A stretch of DNA of 64,000 bases from Candidatus Peregrinibacteria bacterium (GTDB taxonomy: Bacteria; Patescibacteriota; Gracilibacteria; UBA1369; LOWO2-01-FULL-3), in NCBI GenBank assembly GCA_018654255.1, contig JABILX010000002.1:1-64000 (forward strand), read 5' to 3'. The notes beneath the pieces were generated by a model. It was given only the letters and a program-made list of their open reading frames with translations. It had not been told where the DNA came from and did no database searches. Of this stretch, positions 45,591 to 54,781 are shown in pieces (position 1 is the stretch's first letter; each line of letters starts with the position of its first letter). Both the position numbers and the translations under genes were made by a program.

Positions 45591-46169
45591 ATGACCAACC
45601 ACATCACACAATTAGCACAAGAATACGTCGACACTCACTTTGAAGAGGTCCCATACGGGCATGGTTTGCAGAAACAAACAGCAATTACCGAGAAAGAACC
45701 ATCTCAAGAAGCCAATGAAATAGCAGAGAAAATCTTCGACCTCATACGCAATGATGACGAACCCTCAAGCATTACCTCACAATTCAAAGATGCAATCCTA
45801 AAAGCTTTGCATGAGAAGTTCGAGGGGACTCATCCATCAGAATTCGTCGCACAAACCAGTTTATTCATGGCTGAAATGCAAACATCAGCTAAAGAAAAAG
45901 CACCTGTAACACTCGAAGAATACAAAAGTAAAATCAAAGACATTACTGACAGAATGTATATGCAATCAAGACAAGAAGCAAAAGAAGAGATCTTTTTTCA
46001 AGAAGCCATGCCTCTAACACTCAAAGCATTCGATGACGGGCTAGACCTAGAAACATTGTTAGAAAAAGCACGAAGAATATTTTTCATTAGATTGGGTTCA
46101 ACACTCCCAACAGTCGAACTCCCAAAACATACTGCCCTCGCCCTAGCAGAAAGAATTAAAAATACTTAA
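45591..46169 (+). CDS. Hypothetical helical protein
   Basis: The product is 192 residues from the ATG at 45591. An upstream in-frame ATG inside the previous gene is rejected because those codons are a Thr-rich read of its acidic tail. It is highly helical (EEAKEEIFFQEAMPLTLKAFDDGL), with no motif I know. It starts 10 bases after the previous stop and is followed 12 bases on by the third gene of the row. Confidence 0.5.
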   Translation: MTNHITQLAQEYVDTHFEEVPYGHGLQKQTAITEKEPSQEANEIAEKIFDLIRNDDEPSSITSQFKDAILKALHEKFEGTHPSEFVAQTSLFMAEMQTSAKEKAPVTLEEYKSKIKDITDRMYMQSRQEAKEEIFFQEAMPLTLKAFDDGLDLETLLEKARRIFFIRLGSTLPTVELPKHTALALAERIKNT

Positions 46170-46181
46170 ACAAAACACAAT

Positions 46182-46940
46182 ATGAAAAAATCAGAAACAC
46201 ACACACCAATCTCACCAGAAGAAAAAGCTGGAATAGCCAAAAGTTTCTACGAAGACTTCAAACGCACATTTCAAAACTTCAAAGAAGAAGAAGACCCTGA
46301 AAGAAAACGATGGGCCTACCGATTTCTATTCCTAGAAGAAGCCCGCGACCAAGGCTCATTCGACATGACAAGCCAGGTCGGATTCAGACACACAGACCAC
46401 ATTGAAGATTCAATTTCAATCGTATCAGAAGCAATAAAATTAGCAGAAGCAGATCCAGAATTAGAAGAAGGACACTTTAGAGACTCATTGATTAGTAGAT
46501 TAGAAAGACACGGAAGACATATTCAATTAGACAAACAAATAAGAGAAAAAGAAAACACACCCCCAACCGCCGAATCAAAATCAGAGGAGCAAGAAATCAA
46601 AGACGCAACAGAATCAGTTTTTCTAGAAATCAAAGCAAATATTGAAAAACACGGCACGGCAGGATACGCAACCGAAAAAGACATATACAACCCAACCATT
46701 ACAACAAACCGCCGAACAGATTACCTCCCAGAAAACATCTTAAAACTCAGCAAAATACTCATAGGAGTATCAGCAAAAATAGGTGAGTTGACCAGCCAAG
46801 ACTCCGAAACCAGAGAAATATATCAGAAAGTAATAACAGAGATCCACCAAACACTACTCGCAAGCCTAATCGGAATCACAGAAAGAAACCAACAAACACC
46901 ACAGAAAAAGCCAGGTCTATTCAAAAGATTGCTCGACTAA
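46182..46940 (+). CDS. Hypothetical charged protein
   Basis: This 252-residue protein is rich in Glu, Lys and Arg with helical segments (LSKILIGVSAKIGEL; SETREIYQKVITEIHQTLLA). It is cytoplasmic by composition. No known family is recognised. The ending KKPGLFKRLLD looks like an amphipathic membrane-touching helix. It is the last gene of the three-gene row. Its TAA shares bases with the converging lipoprotein stop (46937). Confidence 0.5.
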   Translation: MKKSETHTPISPEEKAGIAKSFYEDFKRTFQNFKEEEDPERKRWAYRFLFLEEARDQGSFDMTSQVGFRHTDHIEDSISIVSEAIKLAEADPELEEGHFRDSLISRLERHGRHIQLDKQIREKENTPPTAESKSEEQEIKDATESVFLEIKANIEKHGTAGYATEKDIYNPTITTNRRTDYLPENILKLSKILIGVSAKIGELTSQDSETREIYQKVITEIHQTLLASLIGITERNQQTPQKKPGLFKRLLD

Positions 46941-47527
46941 TCAACCTTGTGGGTCTCGCTCATAACAACCTTGGTTCCAACAGCCTTATATTCAACATCT
47001 TCCCCAAAAATATTCATATTTGTAGTACCAGTCCATTCAGACTCAACATCTTTCAAATAAAACATAAGCGACTCCCCATGAGGAGAATTATTATCAATTT
47101 CAAGCTCAAGATGAAAGTTGTATGTCTCCCCTTTCAAAATAACAAACTCATCAAACTTAAAATCATATAAACCTCCATCGAGATCATAGCCAGAAAACTG
47201 ATCCACAACCATCCCAGTGCTTGATTCAACCAACTTCATTGAATCAATAACATCCCCAGCATCATCACCAGAATATTTAATCCCAATCAAAACCTCCTCC
47301 AACTCAACATCATAAAAAGACCTAGCATACAAATCAAAACTCATAACAACGACATCATCATCTCCAGAATGCAACACAAAAGGCTGAGGCATATCATCAG
47401 CAACAAGCCCATGCAAATAACCCTGAAAAAAACCGGAAAAAGCACCTCCTTTCGAACCAACACCAGAACATGCAGACAAAACAAAAACCGTTAAAACAGC
47501 AAACGAAATCGATAGTATTTTTTTCAT
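46937..47527 (-). CDS. Lipoprotein
   Basis: The product is 196 residues from the ATG at 47527 (MKKILSISFAVLTVFVLSAC), a clean signal with lipobox LSAC. The 14 codons upstream of that ATG lie in a longer frame but read as leader. The mature part looks beta-rich (VVVMSFDLYARSFYDVEL, ETYNFHLELEI), as in Ig-like surface proteins. It starts 10 bases after the stop of the 542-residue Cys-rich gene, so it is in the same operon. This is the second lipoprotein adjacent to a Cys-rich gene. Confidence 0.65.
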   Translation of the reverse strand: MKKILSISFAVLTVFVLSACSGVGSKGGAFSGFFQGYLHGLVADDMPQPFVLHSGDDDVVVMSFDLYARSFYDVELEEVLIGIKYSGDDAGDVIDSMKLVESSTGMVVDQFSGYDLDGGLYDFKFDEFVILKGETYNFHLELEIDNNSPHGESLMFYLKDVESEWTGTTNMNIFGEDVEYKAVGTKVVMSETHKVD

Positions 47528-47537
47528 AATATTAAAA

Positions 47538-49166
47538 TTAATAAATTGTTTCTTCATAACACTTCTCACAATACACTTTCTCCCTCTTCTCAGTCGAATA
47601 AGTCGTCCAATCTTCTTCCCCGCACTTAGAACACGCCCTCTTCCAAAGACGACGCGGCGTCCTCAAAGCAATCCTATCCAAGTGCCTACAATCAGGACAT
47701 TTGCGTGGAACAGGCAAAACCCGCTGCTTATAAAACTTCAATTCTTGTGGAATTAATTTGAAACTCTTGCCGCACCCGCCTTCGCAACCTTCCCCACATC
47801 CCACAACATCATCAGCCGCCTTCCCACCTCCAGAGCCAGAAGCCCCCGAAGACTGAGCCTCCTTCCATCCATATCCCTTTTCTGAAGCCTCCTCACGCGA
47901 AATAGGCATATACTCCTGCGCAACCGTCTCGTTGTACGCCCAAGGCGCAATTTGCGCCGGAAAAAACTCACCCCACTCACCAGTCTTCTTCATATGCTCA
48001 ATCAACTTCTCTTTCAACTCCTCATACTCTTTTTTCGAATATTGCTTATTCAAAATACAATACTTGTACCGATTCAAAGCAATACACCCAAAACAATCCG
48101 ATGAATTGTTCAACTGATCACAATAAAAAACATTATTACAGTAGTGAGTCGCCATATTGTAAGCGCTATACTTCAGCGCAAGCGTCGAAATCAACTCACA
48201 CGAAACCTCCGGCTCATACAACGAATAACTCAAATCATAACAATCACGAGCATCCAAAACATCAAACAAATACTTACAATCCCAAGAATTCACAATATTA
48301 AAACAAACCTTACAATTCTTCGAATTTTTGATGTTATTCCCGGTACAATCCTCCGAACCAGCTCCCCAAGTTGACTTGTGAATCGCATCTTCCTCCATCA
48401 TTTTCTTCCATTTCGCTTGCGCTTCCTGCATCGCTTCGTAATCACCCAGCTTCAACTCTTCAACAAACTTTTCATATTCCTCCTCTGAAACTTTTTTATT
48501 AAAAATATGATGCTTCTTATGCCTCAAATTCCAACAAAACACACAATCCGAACACCCTTTCAAATCAAAACAAAAAGCACAATCATTACACCCCTCCAAA
48601 TACATCGACCACCTGCAATTCCAAGATTTATGACAACTAATCACCTCATAACAAAGCTCGCTGTGGTACGCAAAAGTACAATCCGCACAATTCTTCGAAT
48701 ACTTCGTAAACAAGTTGAAATAACAATCCTCATTTGCCTCCCCCGCTATATCGAGATAACAACTCTTATCATCCCCACAGTAGTTGCAATAATTACTATT
48801 CTCACAATGCACAATATCAATTCCCAACCGCGGCACCTTGTTCATCAACTCCTCCCACTGCTCAAAAAATGGCCTCTCAAAATCAATCTCCTGACCATAC
48901 GACAACGGATCCCAATCATCCTTCCACCATTCATCCGGATCATAGACCGGGAAAGGAGTGTCTGAAGGATAAATTGCGACAAATTCTTTTCCGCTCTTGT
49001 CACATTTGCGCGAATAAAAACTCCGATCATTCCTCCAAGCCATTCTTCTCTGCACACGACAAACCGGACAGAACGTCGGCTCAGGAATATGAGCCTTAAC
49101 GTAAAACTTTTTGTCCATCTCATCTAATTCAAATTTTGTTGAGCAGTTTTTGCAAGTTTTCATCAA
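47538..49166 (-). CDS. Two-array Cys-rich protein with zinc ribbons at both ends (542 aa)
   Basis: This 542-residue protein has an N-terminal ribbon (CKNC, CPVC, then CDKSG without the fourth pair), then the Cys arrays with FNKKVSEEEYEK (about residue 240) and LNKQYSKKEYEE (about 395). A tail has GEWGEFFPA and YNETVAQEYMPISREEA, then a Gly/Ser linker and a complete C-terminal ribbon (a Cys-Gly-x lead, CPDC, CSKC, CEKC). The N-terminal ribbon lacks the cysteines for its second zinc; the C-terminal one has them. The lipoprotein follows 10 bases downstream. No function is known. Confidence 0.7.
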   Translation of the reverse strand: MMKTCKNCSTKFELDEMDKKFYVKAHIPEPTFCPVCRVQRRMAWRNDRSFYSRKCDKSGKEFVAIYPSDTPFPVYDPDEWWKDDWDPLSYGQEIDFERPFFEQWEELMNKVPRLGIDIVHCENSNYCNYCGDDKSCYLDIAGEANEDCYFNLFTKYSKNCADCTFAYHSELCYEVISCHKSWNCRWSMYLEGCNDCAFCFDLKGCSDCVFCWNLRHKKHHIFNKKVSEEEYEKFVEELKLGDYEAMQEAQAKWKKMMEEDAIHKSTWGAGSEDCTGNNIKNSKNCKVCFNIVNSWDCKYLFDVLDARDCYDLSYSLYEPEVSCELISTLALKYSAYNMATHYCNNVFYCDQLNNSSDCFGCIALNRYKYCILNKQYSKKEYEELKEKLIEHMKKTGEWGEFFPAQIAPWAYNETVAQEYMPISREEASEKGYGWKEAQSSGASGSGGGKAADDVVGCGEGCEGGCGKSFKLIPQELKFYKQRVLPVPRKCPDCRHLDRIALRTPRRLWKRACSKCGEEDWTTYSTEKREKVYCEKCYEETIY

Positions 49167-49180
49167 TCAAAACTATATCA

Positions 49181-50341
49181 CTACTCCTCTCCAAGATCTA
49201 GCCGACCAACATATGCAGGAATATTCCCAGGCTGACACCTAAAAACCTCTCTCATAACACTCTCAAAATGACTCAAATTGGACAAACACCCTAGAACTTC
49301 AATCTTCTGGTCAACCGTACCAGGAACATCTCTTAAAAGCTCCAAAGAAGAGGTGATATTAATCAAATCCTCACTAGAAAAAGACATTATAGCATCCATA
49401 ACTCGAAGAAAATCGTCTGACAGATCAATATCGGCAAACTGCCTATAATAAGGCACCATATTCTCTGACCCACTAAGATGATTCATCAAGAATCTCCTTA
49501 TAATATGTGACTTTCCATCTTCCATCAGAGCAGAATCTACCTCCTCTCCAGCAATAATAGACGCAACTGAAACCAAAAATAGCTCATATCTGAAAATCTT
49601 TGACCGATTTGCTTCTATAAATTCACGATTAGTATCAGCATCCTCAGGTATAAGCTCAAGTCTACGATCACCAAGTTTTCTAAGCTCTTTTAGAGCTAAT
49701 TCACACTCAGCACGAACAGCCTCATTTCGAAGATCTTCATCTTCAGGATCTCTAACAGTACTCAAAGCAGCACCTGCCACCTTAGAAACTTCAGAATCCT
49801 TATATTTTGAAGGTCCACTCGTACGCATATGCGCAACATTTGACAAGACCGTCTCGCATTGAGGATCTCCCCTTTGACCCTTCTCCTTTAGACTACGAAT
49901 AGCTTTAACTCTAGCAAGCTTATCCACCCCCCAAGAAGCAATAGCTTCAAAAGCAACACCAGTATGGATTTTACCATCAGGACCGCTCATCGTAAGAGGT
50001 ATATCAAAAACTTGACCATCCAAAACATCCCTAGCATTAGCTCTAGCTTCAGAACCACCTTCCATACGAATTTCAGCAAGCGTTTCTGGATCAGTACTAG
50101 CCAATTCCATCAGCCGTCCAAGCAGATCACTTCTCATGGTAAAAGTTTCTGTAACTACAGCACTCCCAGCATACTCCCTTGGCAACCCAAGCTCCGACGC
50201 AGTTTTACGAACAGAAATGCTAATATCAGCAATAGGCTCATCAGGAGAAGCAACTTCAACACTTCCTCCACCCCCACCGTCTCGATCCTCATCACCCAAG
50301 TCAGTATCTAAACCATTATTATCACCATCATCATTTTCCAT
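49181..50341 (-). CDS. Hypothetical protein
   Basis: From the ATG at 50341 (MENDDGDNNGLDTDLGDEDRD) the product is 386 residues. A start 23 codons upstream is possible but gives a hydrophobic lead that looks accidental. An acidic, disordered N-terminus is followed by a helical body with no motif that I can name. It lies between the two double-ribbon Cys-rich genes, in the same direction, 14 bases from 47538. A link to them is possible from position only. Confidence 0.5.
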   Translation of the reverse strand: MENDDGDNNGLDTDLGDEDRDGGGGGSVEVASPDEPIADISISVRKTASELGLPREYAGSAVVTETFTMRSDLLGRLMELASTDPETLAEIRMEGGSEARANARDVLDGQVFDIPLTMSGPDGKIHTGVAFEAIASWGVDKLARVKAIRSLKEKGQRGDPQCETVLSNVAHMRTSGPSKYKDSEVSKVAGAALSTVRDPEDEDLRNEAVRAECELALKELRKLGDRRLELIPEDADTNREFIEANRSKIFRYELFLVSVASIIAGEEVDSALMEDGKSHIIRRFLMNHLSGSENMVPYYRQFADIDLSDDFLRVMDAIMSFSSEDLINITSSLELLRDVPGTVDQKIEVLGCLSNLSHFESVMREVFRCQPGNIPAYVGRLDLGEE

Positions 50342-50406
50342 AATTAAGTTGATTAAAATATTGGTAAATAATACTACCCCAAATAAACCTAGTCTGTCAA
50401 TCAGTG

Positions 50407-52095
50407 TCAAAAAAACTCCTTCACATACTCCTCAGGACTCCACACATCCTCCATCCTATCCGGAGAATAAGAAGTCCAAACAGGAACCCTGCTCCGAGCA
50501 CACTTCCTCTGCCACAATCGCCTAGGATTCTTCGACCTACGCCTCACATAATGTCGACAGTTATAGCACAACCTAGGAATAGGAACTCCAAACCTCCTAT
50601 AATACTTCAATTCTTGAGGCGTAACTTTATAATTCCGCCCACATTCAGAGCACCCCAAAATTTCATCGACAATAGAATCAGGAACATCAGATATAGCATT
50701 CGGGATTTCATACTTTTGCTTAGCAAACTCACGCGCCGGAATATCCATCCAATTCCACCCCCGCTCCTTAACCGCATCACGATCCAAAGGATAAAATTCA
50801 TGAGCAACAGTTTCGTTATAACCAAACCAAGAAGTCTCAGCTGGCATAAACTGCCCCCACTCACCAGTCTCTCTCATATGAGCCACAATCCTCTCCAACA
50901 ATTCATGATATTCATCTTCAGAATATTTCTTATTTAAAATACAAAAATTCTTATGCCTCAATCCAACACACCCAAACAAATCAAACGAACTATCCCAACA
51001 AAAAGCAGAATAATAAACATTCCCTACGTTTCGCCCAGCATAATAATTACACATTAATTCCTGAGCACCAGCACCAACACATTCACAATTATAAGCCAAA
51101 TTCATATTTTCTCCCCAGATATCAACATCCATACAATCATTCGCCCCAACCACAACGTTCGTACAATACCTACAATCCCGGAGGCCAGCACAATCAAAGC
51201 AATAATAACAATCCTTACAATTATCGATATGATCACCTATCACCTCCTCATTTTTCACCCCACGATAAGCCCTTTTCGGTTGCTTCACCACAAATTCAGC
51301 AAATTCCTTTTTGAACTTCTCCAGCCCCTCATAAGAGTCAATTTTATACTCCTCCAACTTTTCCTTATAATCCTTCTCCGAATATTGTTCATTAAAGATA
51401 CAAAATTTAGCCTGACTCAAATTACAACAAGCAAAACAATCTTTACACCCAACACAGTCATACAAAAAAGCCGATTCGCTACACGTCTTACAAAACTTAC
51501 AAAATTTAGAATTATAACAATTCGAACAATTCACGACCTCATAACAAAGCTCACACTGACTCGCAACCAAGAAATCCATACAATCCTTCAATTTATAAAA
51601 AGTCTCCCCATACATACAATCCCAAGATTGCTCTCCATCAAAGGTCAAAAAACAATTTTTCAAACGATAAGCATCATGCGCATAATCACTATTTTCCTGC
51701 TCACCCAAAACAATCAGACTCATCCTCGGAACCTCATGATAAAGCTCCTTCCACTGATCAAAAAACGGCCGCCCAAAATCAAACTCACGACCATAATCAA
51801 GTGGATCATCCTCCCCTCCCCACCAACACTTCGGACAATAAACCGTGGCCTCTTTGTCTGGTGAAAAAATCGACAACATGTTTTTTCCACACTTATCACA
51901 TTCATCAGGATACAAATTTCGCTCATTTCTCTGAGCCTGACGTCGCTGCTGCCTACAATCCCAACATTCAATTGGATCTGGAATGTCATACTTGTCATAC
52001 ACCTTCATCTTGTCCAAAAGCTCTCTATCTTCCTCAAACACAGAAAAATCAGCCCCACAAGTAACACATTTCTTTTGATCAACAACTTGGCTCAT
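50407..52095 (-). CDS. Two-array Cys-rich protein with zinc ribbons at both ends (562 aa)
   Basis: This is the longest member, at 562 residues. The N-terminal ribbon is complete (CVTC, CWDC, CDKC, CPKC). Array one is closed by FCIFNEQYSEKDYKE and array two by FCILNKKYSEDEYHE. The shared tail GEWGQFMPAE and YNETVAHEFYPLDRDAV follows. The C-terminal ribbon keeps CSEC and CYNC but lost the last two pairs (single Cys in KCARSR, Trp in place of Cys after). So it mirrors the 47538 protein, where the N-terminal ribbon is the reduced one. The stop is TGA. It is not clear whether it shares a transcript with 49181 and 47538. Confidence 0.7.
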   Translation of the reverse strand: MSQVVDQKKCVTCGADFSVFEEDRELLDKMKVYDKYDIPDPIECWDCRQQRRQAQRNERNLYPDECDKCGKNMLSIFSPDKEATVYCPKCWWGGEDDPLDYGREFDFGRPFFDQWKELYHEVPRMSLIVLGEQENSDYAHDAYRLKNCFLTFDGEQSWDCMYGETFYKLKDCMDFLVASQCELCYEVVNCSNCYNSKFCKFCKTCSESAFLYDCVGCKDCFACCNLSQAKFCIFNEQYSEKDYKEKLEEYKIDSYEGLEKFKKEFAEFVVKQPKRAYRGVKNEEVIGDHIDNCKDCYYCFDCAGLRDCRYCTNVVVGANDCMDVDIWGENMNLAYNCECVGAGAQELMCNYYAGRNVGNVYYSAFCWDSSFDLFGCVGLRHKNFCILNKKYSEDEYHELLERIVAHMRETGEWGQFMPAETSWFGYNETVAHEFYPLDRDAVKERGWNWMDIPAREFAKQKYEIPNAISDVPDSIVDEILGCSECGRNYKVTPQELKYYRRFGVPIPRLCYNCRHYVRRRSKNPRRLWQRKCARSRVPVWTSYSPDRMEDVWSPEEYVKEFF

Positions 52096-52161
52096 AGAAC
52101 CAATTGTACCAATCCAAACAGGATTTTAAAACTTTTATCCCAATTTTATCCTTGTTGCAAC

Positions 52162-52190
52162 TTGACAATCACCTGCCAAACCAGTAATTT
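52162..52190 (+). promoter_or_regulatory. Promoter TTGACA-17-TAATTT
   Basis: A consensus -35, a 17-base spacer and TAATTT lie upstream of the ATG at 52220, with an implied start near 52197. It is the clearest two-box promoter in this region. Confidence 0.6.
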
Positions 52191-52219
52191 ACAACCCGCT
52201 TTTACTAACAAACCATAAA

Positions 52220-52423
52220 ATGACAAATAAACACGCAAGCAAACAGCATGGAGCTGCAATGCACAACGAACAACGACCTAAATCAAAACTTAGAAAAAGA
52301 AACAACAAACACAAATCAGTTGCAAAAAAAGCAGAAATAATTGCTCAAAGAAGAGCAGGAACAAAACCTGCAAAAGCTGAGAAAACTCCAGCCGCTAAAA
52401 AAGCTGCACCTAAGGATCAATAA
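52220..52423 (+). CDS. Small Lys-rich basic protein
   Basis: This 67-residue protein is about one-third Lys and Arg, with an Ala/Pro/Lys tail (TPAAKKAAPKD) like histone-H1-type bacterial tails. No hydrophobic core is seen, so it is likely disordered and nucleic-acid binding. It has a good promoter. Its last 7 bases overlap the end of folC on the other strand. Confidence 0.55.
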   Translation: MTNKHASKQHGAAMHNEQRPKSKLRKRNNKHKSVAKKAEIIAQRRAGTKPAKAEKTPAAKKAAPKDQ

Positions 52424-53679
52424 GTCCTCCTTTTAACAGCTCGCAAAACTTCCCCAACCAAAAAATGAGACCCGGTCACAACCAAGACCTGGTCTTTTTT
52501 TAACCCAGCCAAAAGTCCACGAAAAGCCTCAATCGGATCCACCACAACAGAAGCCTCCTTGCAAAATCGCTTCTTTAGATCACTAGCATCATGCCCTCTA
52601 ACAGTATGAGAATTCGTAAAAGTTACCTCATGTTTTTTAGATCGGAAACGCCCCATCAGATCCTTCCCAACAAGCACATCCAAAAACCCATCCACATCCT
52701 TATCCTTCATCATCGAAATCAAAAATCGAAAATCAGCATCCGGAAATTCTTTTTCAAGACGAGCCCGCAAATACCGCCCACTATCAACAGTATGAGCAAT
52801 ATCAAAAATCGCAGTCCGCGAAGCTCCACCCACTCGGAACTTCTCCACCTCAAACCTCCCAACAATCGACAAATTATGATAAATCTTCAAAAACAATCTT
52901 TCATCAAACTCATCTATAATTCCCCTACCAACCAAATCAAACAAACAAGCTTTTGCCCCTTCATAATTCGGATCACCTTCACGAGCCCAAATCACAGGAA
53001 CCTTCAAACGCCTCTTTTTTATATCAGCCTTCACGATACCCTTCTGCGGAGACACGATCAAAGGCACACCCTTCTTAACAATCCCCAGCTTTTCATTCAA
53101 AATCTCACGATAAGTATCACCAAGCAATTCCTCGTGCTCCTTCTCAACCGAAGTCAAAACCGTCGAAATAGGCTTACAAACATTCGTACTATCAAGCCGT
53201 CCTCCCAACCCAACTTCCAAAACTGCCGCATCCACTCCTTCATCAAGAAAATACTGAAACATAATAGTTGTAAGAAGCTCAAAATAAGTCACCATCTTTC
53301 CTTTTTCAACGATCTTCTCTTTATCAATAAATTTCTGCAACTTCCGGACATATTTCAAAAACTTTTCTTCAGAAATCGGCACCCCGTCAATCTCAATCGA
53401 ATCCGTAATACTCAAAACATACGGCGAAATAAAAAGCCCAACCTTCTTGCCTTGTTTTTGCAAATACCCCGCCAAAAGCGAAGCAGTCGTCCCCTTCCCC
53501 TTCGACCCTGCAAGATGAATCGCCCGCACTCGATTGTACCGAACTCCATACTTCCGCAAAAATCGCCGAAAGCGACTCAGATCAAAAGCCTTCTCATCAT
53601 AATTACCAATAATAATATCCTCATACGAAGTAAAGGATTTTAAATATTTAACCGCCGACTCCAAATCAGAAATCTTCAT
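52417..53679 (-). CDS. folC: Folylpolyglutamate synthase / dihydrofolate synthase
   Basis: This 420-residue Mur-ligase-type enzyme has the P-loop AGSKGKGTTAS (about residues 58-68), EVGLGGRLDSTNV, EHEELLGDTYREILNEKLG, and IFDIAHTVDSGRYL near the C-terminal domain. It adds glutamates to folates, and in many bacteria also makes dihydrofolate. The usual residue set is present (Lys in GKGT, Glu in the second motif, Asp in DIAH), although that last motif is normally DGAHNP, so it is diverged here. The stop is TGA. No other folate gene is near. Confidence 0.85.
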   Translation of the reverse strand: MKISDLESAVKYLKSFTSYEDIIIGNYDEKAFDLSRFRRFLRKYGVRYNRVRAIHLAGSKGKGTTASLLAGYLQKQGKKVGLFISPYVLSITDSIEIDGVPISEEKFLKYVRKLQKFIDKEKIVEKGKMVTYFELLTTIMFQYFLDEGVDAAVLEVGLGGRLDSTNVCKPISTVLTSVEKEHEELLGDTYREILNEKLGIVKKGVPLIVSPQKGIVKADIKKRRLKVPVIWAREGDPNYEGAKACLFDLVGRGIIDEFDERLFLKIYHNLSIVGRFEVEKFRVGGASRTAIFDIAHTVDSGRYLRARLEKEFPDADFRFLISMMKDKDVDGFLDVLVGKDLMGRFRSKKHEVTFTNSHTVRGHDASDLKKRFCKEASVVVDPIEAFRGLLAGLKKDQVLVVTGSHFLVGEVLRAVKRRTY

Positions 53680-53693
53680 AATTAGCCTTGAGG

Positions 53694-54695
53694 TTAAGCC
53701 TGATCCGCAGATCCAACTACGTTTTTATTTTTATGAATAATCAATTCCTTCAACTCATCTCTAGCAGGCCCAAGATATTTCCTAGGATCAAAAGCCTCCG
53801 GATTTTCCTTCAAAACTTTTCTAACAACCGCAGTAATGGCCAACCTCCCATCACTATCAATATTGATCTTACAAACAGCAGACTTGGCAGCTTTCCTGAG
53901 CTGATCTTCTGGGATACCTATAGCCGAATCCAACTGACCTCCATATTCATTAATCATATCAATATATTTTGGGACTACAGACGAAGATCCATGCAAAACA
54001 ATCGGAAATCCAGGCAATTGCTTCTCAATTTCCTCCAAGATATCAAATCGAAGCGGAGGTGGAACAAAAACACCTTCCTCATTCTTGGTACATTGTTCTG
54101 GCTTGAATTTGAATGCACCATGAGAAGTACCAATTGAAATCGCCAACGAATCAACACCAGTCCTTCCAACAAAATCCACAACCTCCTCAGGCTTCGTATA
54201 AGTCGACTTCTCAGCAACCACATCATCCTCAATACCCGCCAACACACCCAACTCACCTTCAACCGTCACATCAAACTGATGAGCATAATCAACAACCTGC
54301 TTAGTCAAAGCAATATTGTCCTCATAAGAATGATGGGAACCATCTATCATCACCGACGAAAACCCAGAATCAATACAACTCTTACAAAGCTCAAAAGTAT
54401 CTCCATGATCCAAATGCAAAACTATAGGAATCTCCGAACCAAGCTCACGAGCCATCTCAACAGCTCCTTTTGCCATATGCCTTAGCATCGTCTGATTAGC
54501 ATATTTCCTAGCCCCCTGCGAAACTTGAATAATCACTGGCGAATTTGACTCTATGCAGGCCAATATAACAGCCTGCAATTGCTCCAAATTATTGAAATTA
54601 TAAGCCGGAACAGCATAACCCCCTGCCATAGCCTTTTCGAAAATCTCCTTGGAATTCACAAGGCCCAAATCTTTGTAATTGATGTTTGTAACCAT
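53694..54695 (-). CDS. fba: Class II fructose-bisphosphate aldolase
   Basis: This 333-residue TIM barrel has the zinc site of class II aldolases: HLDHGDTFELC with the metal His, VEGELG, SIGTSHGAFKF and LHGSSSV with further His ligands. YAVPAYNFNNLEQLQA at the start is typical. It splits fructose-1,6-bisphosphate to dihydroxyacetone phosphate and glyceraldehyde-3-phosphate (tagatose relatives exist). Length is normal. It lies 14 bases upstream of folC in the same direction. Confidence 0.9.
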   Translation of the reverse strand: MVTNINYKDLGLVNSKEIFEKAMAGGYAVPAYNFNNLEQLQAVILACIESNSPVIIQVSQGARKYANQTMLRHMAKGAVEMARELGSEIPIVLHLDHGDTFELCKSCIDSGFSSVMIDGSHHSYEDNIALTKQVVDYAHQFDVTVEGELGVLAGIEDDVVAEKSTYTKPEEVVDFVGRTGVDSLAISIGTSHGAFKFKPEQCTKNEEGVFVPPPLRFDILEEIEKQLPGFPIVLHGSSSVVPKYIDMINEYGGQLDSAIGIPEDQLRKAAKSAVCKINIDSDGRLAITAVVRKVLKENPEAFDPRKYLGPARDELKELIIHKNKNVVGSADQA

Positions 54696-54781
54696 AATTT
54701 GATTTTTAAAATACGAAAGATTTTCACGCCCCCATTCTACTGAATTTTATTGATTCTGCAAATTTATGGTATAAATAAAAC

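Noticed and set aside
52591-53643. 350-codon + strand frame opposite folC
   Set aside because: folC has all family motifs; the opposite frame is a Pro/Asn/Ile-rich shadow.
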